A stretch of DNA of 64,000 bases from UBA3478 sp036782715 (GCA_036782715.1 DAIPYN010000002.1:1-64000); one strand, 5' to 3'. Shown: positions 48,707-58,401, counted from the stretch's first letter. Translations and numbers: made by a program. Notes: a model not told the origin generated them from the letters alone.

Positions 48707-50548
48707 TTAATCCTGAATCTGAGTGTAATAAATTCGAAGTTCTAAGCGCTTATCCTCAGGCACCGTAGGGTTCGATCCAAAGAGTACCGTACTTAATGGC
48801 GTTGCCGCACTCATTTGAGGGTACGATACGACCTCTTCTGAATCTGAAACCTTAGCCGCATAGGTGACCGGAAGACCGATGTTCGCACTTACTGCCACGT
48901 TGATCGGAACATTAACCGAGTCTCGAAGAACCACATGATTCACATAATCAGTTAATCGAACGGTATAATGGGAGCTATTGCCTTCAGTATCATATTGTAA
49001 TATTCCGTCGTAATTCAAGAAAATTCCTAGGGGAGTTTCGTTAGTAGACGTTTCTGTTAACGCATCATAAACGGGTAAATTACTACCGTCTTTGAATAGG
49101 TATAAACGAGAAGGTTGCTCTGGATATTGTTGCATGGCATCTTGATCCACGTGAAAAACAATACTTGCTTCGTTTACGAGCCAATTATTGGCTTTAATCT
49201 CTTCAATAATCTCATCAGGAATTTGAAATTGTGCTAGATAACCGCTACCTCCCTTAAGGTAAACACGCTCTACAAAATCTTGGTTTTCAATGACCGAGAC
49301 GTTATTCTCGGCAGTCCAAGTATTCACCGCATTACCGCTGGTAATACCGAAAGAGCCTCCAGAAACTAAGTTGAGCCTAAAACTGCGCTCCTCAGTATCA
49401 ATGGCATCATTGCTCTCATCACTATCGTCTTGGGTATTCCAAAAATCATAGGTGTAATCAACTTCAATATAACCTGAGGTTAAATTTAAAAGCATCATCA
49501 AATCGTTATCTGCCGCTAAAGAAAGGTGTATGCCTCGAAAATGATCTTTGAAATTCGAACGAGATAAGAGTTCTGAACCTCCTTCTTTGTCCAAAATCAT
49601 GGTTTGAAAGAAGTCTGGGTCTAGGTCTACATAAATACCCGGATCCTTCGTTTTAGAAGCATCTGTAAAAGCCGATTCGTCTTCTTGGGTATCTGGGTCA
49701 TCTATTTGATATTCGATATACTGAAACTCGCTAATGGTATCTCTACCCTCAAAAAGCACAGCCCCCAGAAAGTCTTCGAATTTTGATGAATCGTCTGAAA
49801 AGTAAGCTGAAGGGTCAAGAAACCCACTAGTAGGCTCATGTTCTCTCAAAAAGAAATCGCTGTGTCGAACGGTTAAATCAAACACGTCGTTTTCTGAAAA
49901 TGAATAGATACTATCAAGAGACACACGCTTTGCATAAGAGTTCGATGCAGTGCTTTCATCGTCTAAATCATTAATGCCATCTCCATCAGTATCAGCATTA
50001 AGCGGATCAGTTCCCCGCAAACGCTCTTCGTTATCGGTAAGCCCATCCCCATCACTGTCACTATTGATATCATCAGGGTCAACATCAAAGGCGTCTTGAA
50101 CCCCATCACTATCAGAATCACTAGAAGCGGTAGGCACTTTTTGAAAGGGGATATACAGTCTCGCTCTTACTACCGTTTCATTTTCGTTCAAGGTATCGTT
50201 GTTACCAGAGACATCCTGTAGGGTCTCGGTATCTGCCGAAAGCCTACCGAAAACGGGCTTAACTTCGGTGAGCTGAACCTCTGTAAGAATCTGAGCGCTA
50301 GTAGTCCCAAAAATAGGATCCTTAAAATTCCCTAGCTGAAAAATGGGAAGTTGACTCGTTTGTACCCGATCGATCTTTAACTGCTTGATACTCTCAATAG
50401 GGTAATCAATGCGATTCGTGCTAAAAGGTTCTCCCTCAATAACCGCTTGTCCCAAGGTATAGGTGTCCTCTTCACAAGCACTAAAAACAACAAGTAATAC
50501 TAGGGCTATTGTAGCGCCAATATGGCGGCTTAGACGGTATGTGGTCAT
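48707..50548 (-). CDS. DUF4270 lipoprotein with thrombospondin type-3-like calcium repeats
   Basis: A 613-residue lipoprotein; signal ends VVFSAC (Cys25) and is followed by an acidic EED that may route it to the surface. The body matches DUF4270 (IDYPIESIKQLKIDRVQTS at the start, VPINVAVSANIGLPVTY near the end). Inserted at about 145-200 are DxDxDG repeats (DSDSDGVQDAFD, DSDGDGLTDNEE, DTDGDGINDLDD) of the TSP3/calcium-binding type. Function unknown. Gene order PanCD/glycogen synthase/DUF4270/GlmS is familiar in Flavobacteriia. Lies 9 nt after the glycogen synthase-like gene. Confidence 0.82.
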   Translation of the reverse strand: MTTYRLSRHIGATIALVLLVVFSACEEDTYTLGQAVIEGEPFSTNRIDYPIESIKQLKIDRVQTSQLPIFQLGNFKDPIFGTTSAQILTEVQLTEVKPVFGRLSADTETLQDVSGNNDTLNENETVVRARLYIPFQKVPTASSDSDSDGVQDAFDVDPDDINSDSDGDGLTDNEERLRGTDPLNADTDGDGINDLDDESTASNSYAKRVSLDSIYSFSENDVFDLTVRHSDFFLREHEPTSGFLDPSAYFSDDSSKFEDFLGAVLFEGRDTISEFQYIEYQIDDPDTQEDESAFTDASKTKDPGIYVDLDPDFFQTMILDKEGGSELLSRSNFKDHFRGIHLSLAADNDLMMLLNLTSGYIEVDYTYDFWNTQDDSDESNDAIDTEERSFRLNLVSGGSFGITSGNAVNTWTAENNVSVIENQDFVERVYLKGGSGYLAQFQIPDEIIEEIKANNWLVNEASIVFHVDQDAMQQYPEQPSRLYLFKDGSNLPVYDALTETSTNETPLGIFLNYDGILQYDTEGNSSHYTVRLTDYVNHVVLRDSVNVPINVAVSANIGLPVTYAAKVSDSEEVVSYPQMSAATPLSTVLFGSNPTVPEDKRLELRIYYTQIQD

Positions 50549-50557
50549 AGAGACGAG

Positions 50558-51367
50558 TTAGTCAGATAGTTGGTCGTTGTAGAACTTAAGGTAAGCCTCT
50601 TCAGTTTCTTGCGGAGAAACATAAGGAAGAACAGGCTTGTCATAGGCTTCACAATACGACTTGATTTCTTCTGGTAGGTTTTCGCTGGCTAAAATAATCC
50701 CATCTGAATGATCTGCAGCCACTTTTAACAAATTCGTATGATTTGGCTGTTCAAGACTTGCAATTTCTGAGCTATTCACCCCATCAAAAGCAACTTTTTT
50801 ACAAATATCTCCAGGAAGATCCCCTTCAAACCCTTGGTTGTAAATTGAAGTTACAATCTTAGACTCTGCGAAAATAGGCTCGTCTTTATAGCAGGTGCGA
50901 AGATAAAGAGGTAGTAAAGAAGCCATCCATCCGTGAACGTGAATGATATCTGGCGCCCAGTTTAATTTCTTGACCGTCTCTATGACACCTTTAGCAAAGA
51001 AAATAGCGCGCTCGTCATTATCCTTGAAAAGGTTGCCTTCCTTATCTGTAAAGGTTGCCTTTCTCTTAAAATACTCTTCGTTATCAATGAAGTATACCTG
51101 GATGCGTTCTTTCGGAATGGAAGCCACCTTAATGATCAGAGGCATATCCATATCATTCACGACTAAATTCATTCCAGACAGACGGATCACTTCGTGCAGT
51201 TGGTGTCTGCGCTCATTGATCGACCCATAACGAGGCATAAATATGCGTATTTGACCCCCGTTATTATTTACCACTCTCGGTGCTTCGTACGACATTGACG
51301 AAACATCATTCTCTGGTAAATAGGGTACTAGTTCTGACGAAACAAATAAAATCCTTTTTCCATTCAT
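50558..51367 (-). CDS. One-domain glycogen/starch synthase-like protein (GT5 N-terminal fold)
   Basis: A 269-residue protein matching only the N-terminal Rossmann domain of GlgA: RILFVSSELVPY, IRIFMPRYGSIN, DNDERAIFFAKGVIETVKKL and PDIIHVHGWMASLLPLYL. The ADP-glucose loop KxGG of GlgA is replaced (PENDVSSMSYEAPRVV), and the whole C-terminal catalytic domain is absent. The frame stops cleanly, so this is the native length, usual in Bacteroidota. Glycogen synthase activity is doubtful; a regulatory or sugar-binding role is possible. Divergent to panC. Confidence 0.85.
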   Translation of the reverse strand: MNGKRILFVSSELVPYLPENDVSSMSYEAPRVVNNNGGQIRIFMPRYGSINERRHQLHEVIRLSGMNLVVNDMDMPLIIKVASIPKERIQVYFIDNEEYFKRKATFTDKEGNLFKDNDERAIFFAKGVIETVKKLNWAPDIIHVHGWMASLLPLYLRTCYKDEPIFAESKIVTSIYNQGFEGDLPGDICKKVAFDGVNSSEIASLEQPNHTNLLKVAADHSDGIILASENLPEEIKSYCEAYDKPVLPYVSPQETEEAYLKFYNDQLSD

Positions 51368-51417
51368 AAACCCTTGATTTTGTGCTCAAAAAAACAATGG
51401 ACAAAGATAAGAAATTA

Positions 51418-51447
51418 TTGTGGATAAGCCCATTTGTGGTATTTTTG
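51418..51447 (+). promoter_or_regulatory. Full Bacteroidota promoter for panC
   Basis: TTG (51418-51420), 19-base spacer, TATTTTTG (51440-51447). It supports the panC start at 51466 because an upstream start would lie before the promoter. Confidence 0.7.
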
Positions 51448-51465
51448 GGCCCTCAACTCGCTCAA

Positions 51466-52314
51466 ATGCAACTCTATACTAGCACTGCTGATTTACAAAA
51501 AGCCCTTCGCTCTGAAAAATCGAAAAAACGCAGTGTTGGTCTTGTACCCACAATGGGAGCACTACATTCAGGACACCTGAGTTTGGTTAAACGCTCGCTC
51601 TACCAAAACGATATCACAATCGTTAGCATTTTTGTGAACCCCACTCAGTTCAACGATAAAAACGACCTAGCCGCGTATCCAAGAACGCTTGATAAAGACC
51701 TCAATTTACTCTCCTCAGAAAGGGGTGAAATCTGGGTTTATGCACCAGGGGTTGATGATATTTACGGCGGAGATATATCTTCTAAGAACTACGATTTTAA
51801 AGGGCTCGATCAGGTAATGGAAGGACCCAATCGCCCTGGGCATTTCGATGGGGTAGCCACTATTGTGGAACGTCTCCTCAGAATTGTGCGTCCGCATCAC
51901 GCCTATTTCGGAGAGAAAGATTATCAACAATTACTGATTATATCAAGGGTCGCCAAGCAAAAACGGTTAGGTGCGAAAATCGTCGGATGCGGAATTGTTC
52001 GCGAAGATTCTGGCTTAGCGATGAGTTCGAGGAATCAAAGGTTAAGCTCAGCCGCCATTTCAGAAGCTACTTTTATTTACCAGCAACTTCTATGGGCCAA
52101 ACGTCGATTCACCTCGATGTCTCTACCAAAAATTAAAGAGGCAGTAAGCGAGGCGTTCAAGTCGAACACCTCATTTGAGCTTGAATACTTTGAGATAGCC
52201 GAAGCCACTACGCTAACCGCTCACCCAGAGCGCAAGAAAAACAAGAAATACAGAGCTTTTATTGCGGCAAAAATCGATGGGGTTCGTCTTATCGATAACC
52301 TTGCTATGAATTAA
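51466..52314 (+). CDS. panC: Pantothenate synthetase
   Basis: PanC joins pantoate and beta-alanine using ATP. I set the start at ATG 51466 (MQLYTSTADLQ, 282 aa, the normal family length); 28 extra upstream codons are covered by the promoter. Motifs: VPTMGALHSGHLSLV (about 28-42), IFVNPTQFN, HPERP-like AYFGEKDYQQL and MSSRNQRL. PanD follows and supplies beta-alanine. Confidence 0.97.
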   Translation: MQLYTSTADLQKALRSEKSKKRSVGLVPTMGALHSGHLSLVKRSLYQNDITIVSIFVNPTQFNDKNDLAAYPRTLDKDLNLLSSERGEIWVYAPGVDDIYGGDISSKNYDFKGLDQVMEGPNRPGHFDGVATIVERLLRIVRPHHAYFGEKDYQQLLIISRVAKQKRLGAKIVGCGIVREDSGLAMSSRNQRLSSAAISEATFIYQQLLWAKRRFTSMSLPKIKEAVSEAFKSNTSFELEYFEIAEATTLTAHPERKKNKKYRAFIAAKIDGVRLIDNLAMN

Positions 52315-52330
52315 TTAGTCGCTAACTTTG
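52301..52330 (+). promoter_or_regulatory. Full Bacteroidota promoter for panD
   Basis: TTG (52301-52303), 19-base spacer, TAACTTTG (52323-52330), ending 5 bases before the panD ATG. The TTG lies in the last codons of panC. panD can thus be transcribed separately and without a leader. Confidence 0.65.
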
Positions 52331-52335
52331 TACCA

Positions 52336-52689
52336 ATGATGATTGAAGTAGTAAAATCGAAGATTCACCGAGTTAAAGTCACAGGAGCTGACCTAAACTA
52401 TATCGGAAGTATCACTATTGACGAAGACCTCATGGACGCTGTCAACCTCATTCGAGGTGAGAAGGTTCAGGTAGTCAACAACAATAATGGAGAACGCTTA
52501 GAAACCTACGCTATACCTGGCCCTAGAGGAAGTGGAGAAATCACTCTCAATGGAGCAGCAGCTCGACGAGTGGCCCCCGGGGATATTGTGATTATCATGG
52601 CCTATGGCTACATGAGCATGGAAGAGGCTCGTCAGTTTCAACCAGCGGTAGTCTTTCCCGACGAAAACACCAACTTGCTAAAATCTTAA
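52336..52689 (+). CDS. panD: Aspartate 1-decarboxylase
   Basis: PanD makes beta-alanine from aspartate. The 117-residue proenzyme has the self-cleavage site Gly24-Ser25 (LNYIGSITID), where Ser25 becomes the pyruvoyl group, then LIRGEKVQVVNNNNGERLETY and NGAAARRVAPGD. ATG codons 1 and 2 are tandem. Next gene starts on its stop (TAATG). Confidence 0.97.
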   Translation: MMIEVVKSKIHRVKVTGADLNYIGSITIDEDLMDAVNLIRGEKVQVVNNNNGERLETYAIPGPRGSGEITLNGAAARRVAPGDIVIIMAYGYMSMEEARQFQPAVVFPDENTNLLKS

Positions 52690-53657
52690 TGGCTTCAAAG
52701 TCGATCGGAAAGCTTTTCAAAACCCTCTTGCCTATCGCTTTAGGGGTCTTTTTGATTCTTTATTCTTACCTCGATACCCCTGAAGCCGTTCGCAAAGAAA
52801 TTTTAACCTATATCCAATCAGCAAACCCTTGGTTTGTAGGCGCGTCTATTTTATTAGCACTTTTAAGCCATTTGTCGAGAGCCATCCGAGCGAATTATCT
52901 GCTTCGTCCACTCGGTTACCACCCTTCGACATTAGCAAATTTTTACTTCGTAATGATGGCCTATTTTGCCAATCTGGGGATCCCTAGATCTGGGGAAGTC
53001 TTAAGGGCCACTTCACTTAGAACCTACGAAAAAGTTCCTTTCGATAAAGGTTTCGGCACCATTGTAACCGAGCGAATCATTGATTTAATCATGCTTCTTC
53101 TCGTTATTCTCTTGGCACTCGTACTACAAACCGAACGACTCTTACTACTCTTAGAAGAGAATCATAACGCCCTCCTTTTATCCATCGCAATGGTGGCTGT
53201 AGCTGTAGTTGGCTTGCTTCTAACCATTCGAATACTCAAATCGAGTTCCTCCTCACTCCTAACCAAGTTGCTCGATTTTTTAGAGGGTATTAAAAGTGGG
53301 CTTCTCTCGGTATTTCGAATGAAAAACAGAATGGCTTTTTTAGGCCACACCCTATTTATCTGGACCTGCTACGTCGCCATGTTTTGGGTAATCAAATTCA
53401 CGGTTCCGGAGACGATTCATTTAGGTTTATCTGAACTTCTTATTGCGTTCATAGCTGGATCTTTTGCAATGACCACTACCAATGGAGGTGTGGGTTTATA
53501 TCCGATCGCTGTTCGAGCTTCACTCGCTTTATTCGGTGTTTCTTTTGCTTCAGGCGAGGCCTTTGGTTGGATTCTTTGGATCTCCCAAACCCTCATGATT
53601 GTTCTTTTCGGTGCACTTTGTTTTCTTACCCTACCTTTAGTGTATCGTAATCGTTAG
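52689..53657 (+). CDS. Lysylphosphatidylglycerol-synthase-type transmembrane (flippase-like) protein
   Basis: A 322-residue integral membrane protein with about seven to eight helices. It resembles the LPG_synthase_TM/UPF0104 family: SHLSRAIRANYLLRPLGY (about 61-78), YFANLGIPRSGEVLRATSLR (about 97-116) and TNGGVGLYPIAVRASL. Related domains sit in MprF as lipid flippases; this one has no synthase domain. Substrate unknown. Translationally coupled to panD and followed by radA. Confidence 0.85.
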   Translation: MASKSIGKLFKTLLPIALGVFLILYSYLDTPEAVRKEILTYIQSANPWFVGASILLALLSHLSRAIRANYLLRPLGYHPSTLANFYFVMMAYFANLGIPRSGEVLRATSLRTYEKVPFDKGFGTIVTERIIDLIMLLLVILLALVLQTERLLLLLEENHNALLLSIAMVAVAVVGLLLTIRILKSSSSSLLTKLLDFLEGIKSGLLSVFRMKNRMAFLGHTLFIWTCYVAMFWVIKFTVPETIHLGLSELLIAFIAGSFAMTTTNGGVGLYPIAVRASLALFGVSFASGEAFGWILWISQTLMIVLFGALCFLTLPLVYRNR

Positions 53658-53659
53658 GT

Positions 53660-55024
53660 ATGGCAAAAGTTAAAACAGCTTATTTCTGTCAGAACTGTGG
53701 CGCCCAATCTGCTCAATGGAAAGGTCAATGTTCTGCCTGTAAAGAATGGAACACCCTTGTTGAAGAGACGATTAGTCCGGTATCAGAAGCTCCTGTAGTA
53801 GGCACCACTACCCTACAGACCAAAAAGAAAGCTCAAAAGTTAGACGAAATAAACTTCGAGACTGAAACCCGAATTGATACTAGGGATCAAGAATTTAATC
53901 GAGTTTTAGGGGGCGGTTTAGTACCCGGCTCGGTCATCCTTCTTGGGGGTGAACCTGGAATAGGAAAAAGCACCTTACTCCTGCAAATCGCCCTTTCGTT
54001 AGGTAAAAAAGTTCTTTATGTTTCAGGAGAAGAAAGTGAGAAGCAGATTAAACTTCGAGCAGATCGAATTCAATCGAACCAAGAGAATTGCTATGTGCTA
54101 GCTGAAACTAAAACCGATCTTATCGGCCTTCAGATCGAAGCGGTTCAGCCCGATCTTATCATCGTCGATTCGGTTCAAACCCTACAATCTCCAAAACTCG
54201 AATCTGCTAGTGGAACCGTATCTCAAATTAGAGAGTGCACCGCAGAACTCACTTACTATGCAAAAGCGACAGGCACACCGCTGATTTTAGTAGGACATAT
54301 CACCAAAGATGGTCAGCTTGCAGGACCGAAATTATTAGAGCACATGGTAGATACTGTTCTTCAGTTTGAAGGAGATCGAAACTATGTATATCGCATCTTA
54401 CGAGCTTTAAAAAATCGATTCGGAAGCACCGCTGAACTTGGAATCTATGAAATGCTATCTGGCGGTCTAAGAGAAGTTACCAACCCCTCTGAATTACTAC
54501 TCTCCAATTACGAAGAACCCTTAAGTGGCGTAGCCGTGGCGGCAACTCTTGAGGGCCAGCGCCCGCTAATGATCGAAATTCAAGCGCTGGTGAGTACCGC
54601 TGTTTATGGAACCCCTCAGCGATCTGCGACCGGATTTAATAGCAAGCGACTCAACATGCTCTTAGCTGTATTAGAAAAGAAGGTCGGGTTCAAATTAGGA
54701 ACCAAAGACGTCTTTCTCAATATCACTGGAGGAATACATATCGATGATCCAGCAATAGATCTCGGTGTTGTTATGGCTGTTCTTTCGAGTAACGCTGATA
54801 AACCATTACCTGCATCCATCTGTTTCGCGGCTGAAGTGGGTCTTGCTGGAGAAATTAGATCGGTACAGAGTATCGATAGGCGAATTGCCGAGGCCGAAAA
54901 ATTAGGATTCAAGGCAATCTTTGTCGCCTCAAACGCAAGTATTGATGACAAGGCTCATCAAATACGTATCATTAGGGTGTCGAAAATCGAAGAGGTAGTA
55001 GCTAAGATTTTCTCAAAGAATTAA
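53660..55024 (+). CDS. radA: DNA repair protein RadA
   Basis: RadA helps branch migration in recombination repair. The 454-residue protein has the zinc finger Cys10, Cys13, Cys24, Cys27, a Walker A GEPGIGKS (about 97-104), the RadA-specific KNRFG motif (about 254-258) and a C-terminal Lon-like domain (GGIHIDDPAIDLGVV, without protease dyad). Lies 2 nt after the membrane protein gene; converges with the aldo-keto reductase gene by a TTAA stop overlap. Confidence 0.96.
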   Translation: MAKVKTAYFCQNCGAQSAQWKGQCSACKEWNTLVEETISPVSEAPVVGTTTLQTKKKAQKLDEINFETETRIDTRDQEFNRVLGGGLVPGSVILLGGEPGIGKSTLLLQIALSLGKKVLYVSGEESEKQIKLRADRIQSNQENCYVLAETKTDLIGLQIEAVQPDLIIVDSVQTLQSPKLESASGTVSQIRECTAELTYYAKATGTPLILVGHITKDGQLAGPKLLEHMVDTVLQFEGDRNYVYRILRALKNRFGSTAELGIYEMLSGGLREVTNPSELLLSNYEEPLSGVAVAATLEGQRPLMIEIQALVSTAVYGTPQRSATGFNSKRLNMLLAVLEKKVGFKLGTKDVFLNITGGIHIDDPAIDLGVVMAVLSSNADKPLPASICFAAEVGLAGEIRSVQSIDRRIAEAEKLGFKAIFVASNASIDDKAHQIRIIRVSKIEEVVAKIFSKN

Positions 55025-56067
55025 GGCGCTGGATTAGGATAAGTGTTGTGAACCTCCTCGATCGCCGCGATTACCTCTTCGCTAAGCACTAACGAGGCAC
55101 TTTCAACATTTTCTTTTAGTTGCTCCATCGAGGTTGCCCCGATAATGGTCGAAGTAACAAAGGGCTTAGTACGCAAATACGCTAACGACATTTGTGGTAA
55201 ACTAAGACCGTGCTTTTGAGCAATTTCATAATAGGCCTCTGTTGCTTTGGTCGCAATAGGACCACTATATCGGCTATAATTCGGGAATAGGGTTACTCGC
55301 GCCCCTTCTGGTGATTTACCTCCTAGATATTTACCAGAAAGAACCCCAAAGCCAAGGGGAGAATAAGGTAATAAGCCTATATTTTCTCGGTGACTAACCT
55401 CAGAAAGCCCTATTTCATATAAACGATTCAGTAAACTGTAAGGGTTTTGAACCGTTGCAATTTTGGGTAAAGAAGTATCTTTTTTATGTTCTTCAATGAA
55501 TCGCATTACTCCCCACGGAGTTTCATTAGAAAGCCCGATATGTCTGATCTTGCCTGAAGCCATCTGCTTTCCTAGCTCAGATAGTACTTCATATATATTG
55601 TCCTTCCACTCGTCTGTTTTGAAAGCCTCATCAGGATAGTCGCGTTTTCCAAAGAAGTTGGTGTTACGAGTTGGCCAGTGCAACTGATATAGATCAATAT
55701 AATCGGTCTTAAGTCGTTGTAAACTTAAATCTATCGCCTCGGCAATTCCTTCAGGAGTAAAGCCTGTAATTCTAATATGTTTGGTGAAAGGAGCCTTACC
55801 TGCGATTTTCGTTGCGATAACTAATTCGTCACGTTTACCATTTTTGGCGAGCCAATTACCAATAATCTTTTCGGTGTCGCCATATAACTCAGGGAGTGTA
55901 GGAACCGGATAGAGCTCTGCCGTATCCCAGAAATTAATACCCTGATCGAATGCGTAATCCATTTGTTCGAAACCTTCACTTTCAGAGTTTTGTCGACCCC
56001 AAGTCATAGTTCCTAAACAAATTTCACTTACTTCTAAATCTGTTCCGTTCAGTGTATTATATTTCAT
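55021..56067 (-). CDS. Tas-like NADP(H)-dependent aldo-keto reductase
   Basis: A 348-residue TIM-barrel oxidoreductase. Catalytic residues follow AKR pattern: Asp and Tyr in FWDTAELYP, Lys in VIATKIAG, His in LYQLHWP. The long form with GTMTWGRQNSESEGFEQMD resembles E. coli Tas. Substrate unknown. Third gene after glyS and xth in one minus-strand unit, 1 nt from xth. Confidence 0.9.
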   Translation of the reverse strand: MKYNTLNGTDLEVSEICLGTMTWGRQNSESEGFEQMDYAFDQGINFWDTAELYPVPTLPELYGDTEKIIGNWLAKNGKRDELVIATKIAGKAPFTKHIRITGFTPEGIAEAIDLSLQRLKTDYIDLYQLHWPTRNTNFFGKRDYPDEAFKTDEWKDNIYEVLSELGKQMASGKIRHIGLSNETPWGVMRFIEEHKKDTSLPKIATVQNPYSLLNRLYEIGLSEVSHRENIGLLPYSPLGFGVLSGKYLGGKSPEGARVTLFPNYSRYSGPIATKATEAYYEIAQKHGLSLPQMSLAYLRTKPFVTSTIIGATSMEQLKENVESASLVLSEEVIAAIEEVHNTYPNPAP

Positions 56068-56068
56068 T

Positions 56069-56830
56069 TTATGCTATTTCAATTAGTATCGGACAGTGAT
56101 CACTATGTACCGCATCACTCAAAATAACCGATCGATTGACCTTCGCAGCTAACTCTTCTGTTGCCATTCCATAGTCTAGTCTCCAGCCTTTATTATTAGC
56201 GCGAGAATTCGCCCGGTAACTCCACCAAGTATACTTGTGAGGCTCGTCAGAAAACATCCGAAAAGTATCCTTGAAGCCAGTGGCTAAGAAACGAGTCATC
56301 CACTCTCTTTCTTCGGGAAGAAATCCTGAGACCTTCTTATTTCGAACCGGGTCATGAATATCGATGGCCTGATGACAAATATTGTAGTCTCCTACAACCA
56401 AAAGCTCCATACGATCCTTCTTCAATTCATTAACGTAGTCTAAGAAGTCATCCATATACTTGAACTTATAGTCTAATCGGTCTGTATTCGTTCCCGAGGG
56501 CAAATACATACTCATGACCGAAATCGATCCAAAGTCTGCTCGCAGATTACGACCTTCCCTATCCATATAATCTAATCCCGTACCTACCTCAACGTGGTCA
56601 GGCTTTGTCTTAGAAAGGATAGCTACTCCTGAGTAACCTTTCTTCTCGGCCGAGAAGTAATGTTGGTGTTCATATCCGATAGCTCTTAGCCCTTCGGTAT
56701 CAATTTGCTCCTCTAGCGCCTTAATCTCTTGAAGACAAACTACATCGGCATCAACCACCTGTAGCCAGTCAAAAAGGCCCTTAGTTTTTGCCGCTCTTAT
56801 TCCATTAACGTTGTAGGAGATAACTTTCAT
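56069..56830 (-). CDS. xth: Exodeoxyribonuclease III
   Basis: A 253-residue AP endonuclease/3' exonuclease. Motifs: SYNVNGIRAAKTKGL (Asn8), CLQEIKA (Glu36 metal site), GDYNICH (Asp, Asn), RLDYGMAT and SDHCPI (Asp-His). Directly adjoins glyS on the same strand. Confidence 0.95.
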   Translation of the reverse strand: MKVISYNVNGIRAAKTKGLFDWLQVVDADVVCLQEIKALEEQIDTEGLRAIGYEHQHYFSAEKKGYSGVAILSKTKPDHVEVGTGLDYMDREGRNLRADFGSISVMSMYLPSGTNTDRLDYKFKYMDDFLDYVNELKKDRMELLVVGDYNICHQAIDIHDPVRNKKVSGFLPEEREWMTRFLATGFKDTFRMFSDEPHKYTWWSYRANSRANNKGWRLDYGMATEELAAKVNRSVILSDAVHSDHCPILIEIA

Positions 56831-58375
56831 TTATAATTCAATTCGCTTTAACCAATTCGACATGGCTGTTTCTTCGCGCAGTAAGCCTGCTAATGCATCA
56901 ATAGCAATTCGGTCTTGCTCCATAGAGTCTCTGTGACGAATAGTAACGGTTCGGTCTTCTAAAGACTGGTGGTCAACGGTGATACAGAATGGTGTTCCGA
57001 TAGCGTCTTGTCTGCGATAGCGTCTACCCACTGCATCCTTTTCATCATAAGCGACTTCGAATTCAAATTTGAGTGTATCGATAATCTCTTTTGCAAGATC
57101 AGGTAGCCCGTCTTTCTTGACAAGGGGTAGCACGGCAGCCTTTAGCGGAGCAAGAACCGCAGGGATTCTCATTACCGTTCTACTAGAGCCGTCTAGTTCT
57201 TCTTCTACTAGAGATTTGGAAAGAATGGCTAAGAACATACGATCAAGACCGATAGAGGTTTCTACCACATAAGGAACATAAGACTCCTTCAATTCTGGAT
57301 CAAAATACTGCAGCTTCTTCCCTGAGAATTCTTCGTGTCTCGATAGATCGAAATCAGTTCTTGAGTGAATACCTTCGAGTTCTTTAAAACCGAATGGAAA
57401 AGCGAACTCAATATCAGCCGCCGCATCTGCGTAGTGCGCTAATTTTTCATGGTCATGGAAACGATAGTTGTCTTCTCCCATACCTAGCGAAAGGTGCCAT
57501 TTCAATCGGGCTTCTTTCCAGTGCTCATACCACTGTTTTTGGGTCCCTGGAGCAATGAAAAACTGCATTTCCATTTGCTCAAATTCACGCATTCTAAAGA
57601 TGAACTGACGAGCTACAATTTCATTTCTGAATGCTTTACCCGTTTGGGCAATTCCGAAAGGAATCTTCATTCTTCCGCTCTTTTGAACATTCAAAAAGTT
57701 CACGAAAATTCCCTGAGCGGTCTCAGGTCTTAGGTATAAATCGGTAGCACTCTCAGCCGAGGCCCCTAATTTGGTGCCGAACATTAGATTGAATTGCTTC
57801 ACTTCGGTCCAATTCTTAGAACCAGAAACCGGACACACAATACCTAACTCCTCTATGAGCGCCTTCACGTCTGCTAAATCTTCCTTTTCAAGAGATTGAG
57901 CCATTCGGCTTAGAATTTCTTTTGAACGCTGAGTCAATTCTAAAACACGAGCATTAGTAGCCAAGAATTGCTCTTTATCAAAGGCATCTCCAAAACGCTT
58001 TTCAGCCTTCTTAACTTCCTTGTCAATTTTAGCCTCAAGCTTTGCACAATGATCTTCAATCAGAACGTCTGCTCGATAACGCTTCTTACTATCCTTGTTA
58101 TCGATTAACGGGTCATTGAAGGCATCTACGTGACCCGATGCTTTCCAAGTGGTCGGATGCATCAAAATAGCCGCATCAATCCCCACAATGTTTTCATTCA
58201 GACGCGTCATCGCCTGCCACCAATACTGTCGAATGTTATTTTTTAATTGAACACCTAATTGGCCGTAATCATAAACCGCGCTAAGCCCGTCATAAATCTC
58301 ACTAGATTGAAAGATGAATCCGTATTCTTTTGCGTGGGAGATTACCTGCTTAAAATGTTCGTCTGGTGCCTTCAT
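56831..58375 (-). CDS. glyS: Glycyl-tRNA synthetase (alpha2 type)
   Basis: A single-chain class II GlyRS of 514 residues, the type shared with eukaryotes and archaea. Motif 2 is FRMREFEQMEMQFF; earlier, LRPETAQGIFVNF and later SIGLDRMFLAIL (motif 3) are intact. It charges tRNA-Gly. A -7 promoter TATTTTTG lies 19 bases upstream. First gene of glyS-xth-AKR. Confidence 0.97.
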   Translation of the reverse strand: MKAPDEHFKQVISHAKEYGFIFQSSEIYDGLSAVYDYGQLGVQLKNNIRQYWWQAMTRLNENIVGIDAAILMHPTTWKASGHVDAFNDPLIDNKDSKKRYRADVLIEDHCAKLEAKIDKEVKKAEKRFGDAFDKEQFLATNARVLELTQRSKEILSRMAQSLEKEDLADVKALIEELGIVCPVSGSKNWTEVKQFNLMFGTKLGASAESATDLYLRPETAQGIFVNFLNVQKSGRMKIPFGIAQTGKAFRNEIVARQFIFRMREFEQMEMQFFIAPGTQKQWYEHWKEARLKWHLSLGMGEDNYRFHDHEKLAHYADAAADIEFAFPFGFKELEGIHSRTDFDLSRHEEFSGKKLQYFDPELKESYVPYVVETSIGLDRMFLAILSKSLVEEELDGSSRTVMRIPAVLAPLKAAVLPLVKKDGLPDLAKEIIDTLKFEFEVAYDEKDAVGRRYRRQDAIGTPFCITVDHQSLEDRTVTIRHRDSMEQDRIAIDALAGLLREETAMSNWLKRIEL

Positions 58376-58393
58376 GATTGATTTGATTTACAG

Positions 58394-58401
58394 CAAAAAT
58401 A
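58394..58401 (-). promoter_or_regulatory. Promoter -7 element for glyS
   Basis: The minus strand reads TATTTTTG, 18 bases before the ATG at 58375. Confidence 0.5.
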
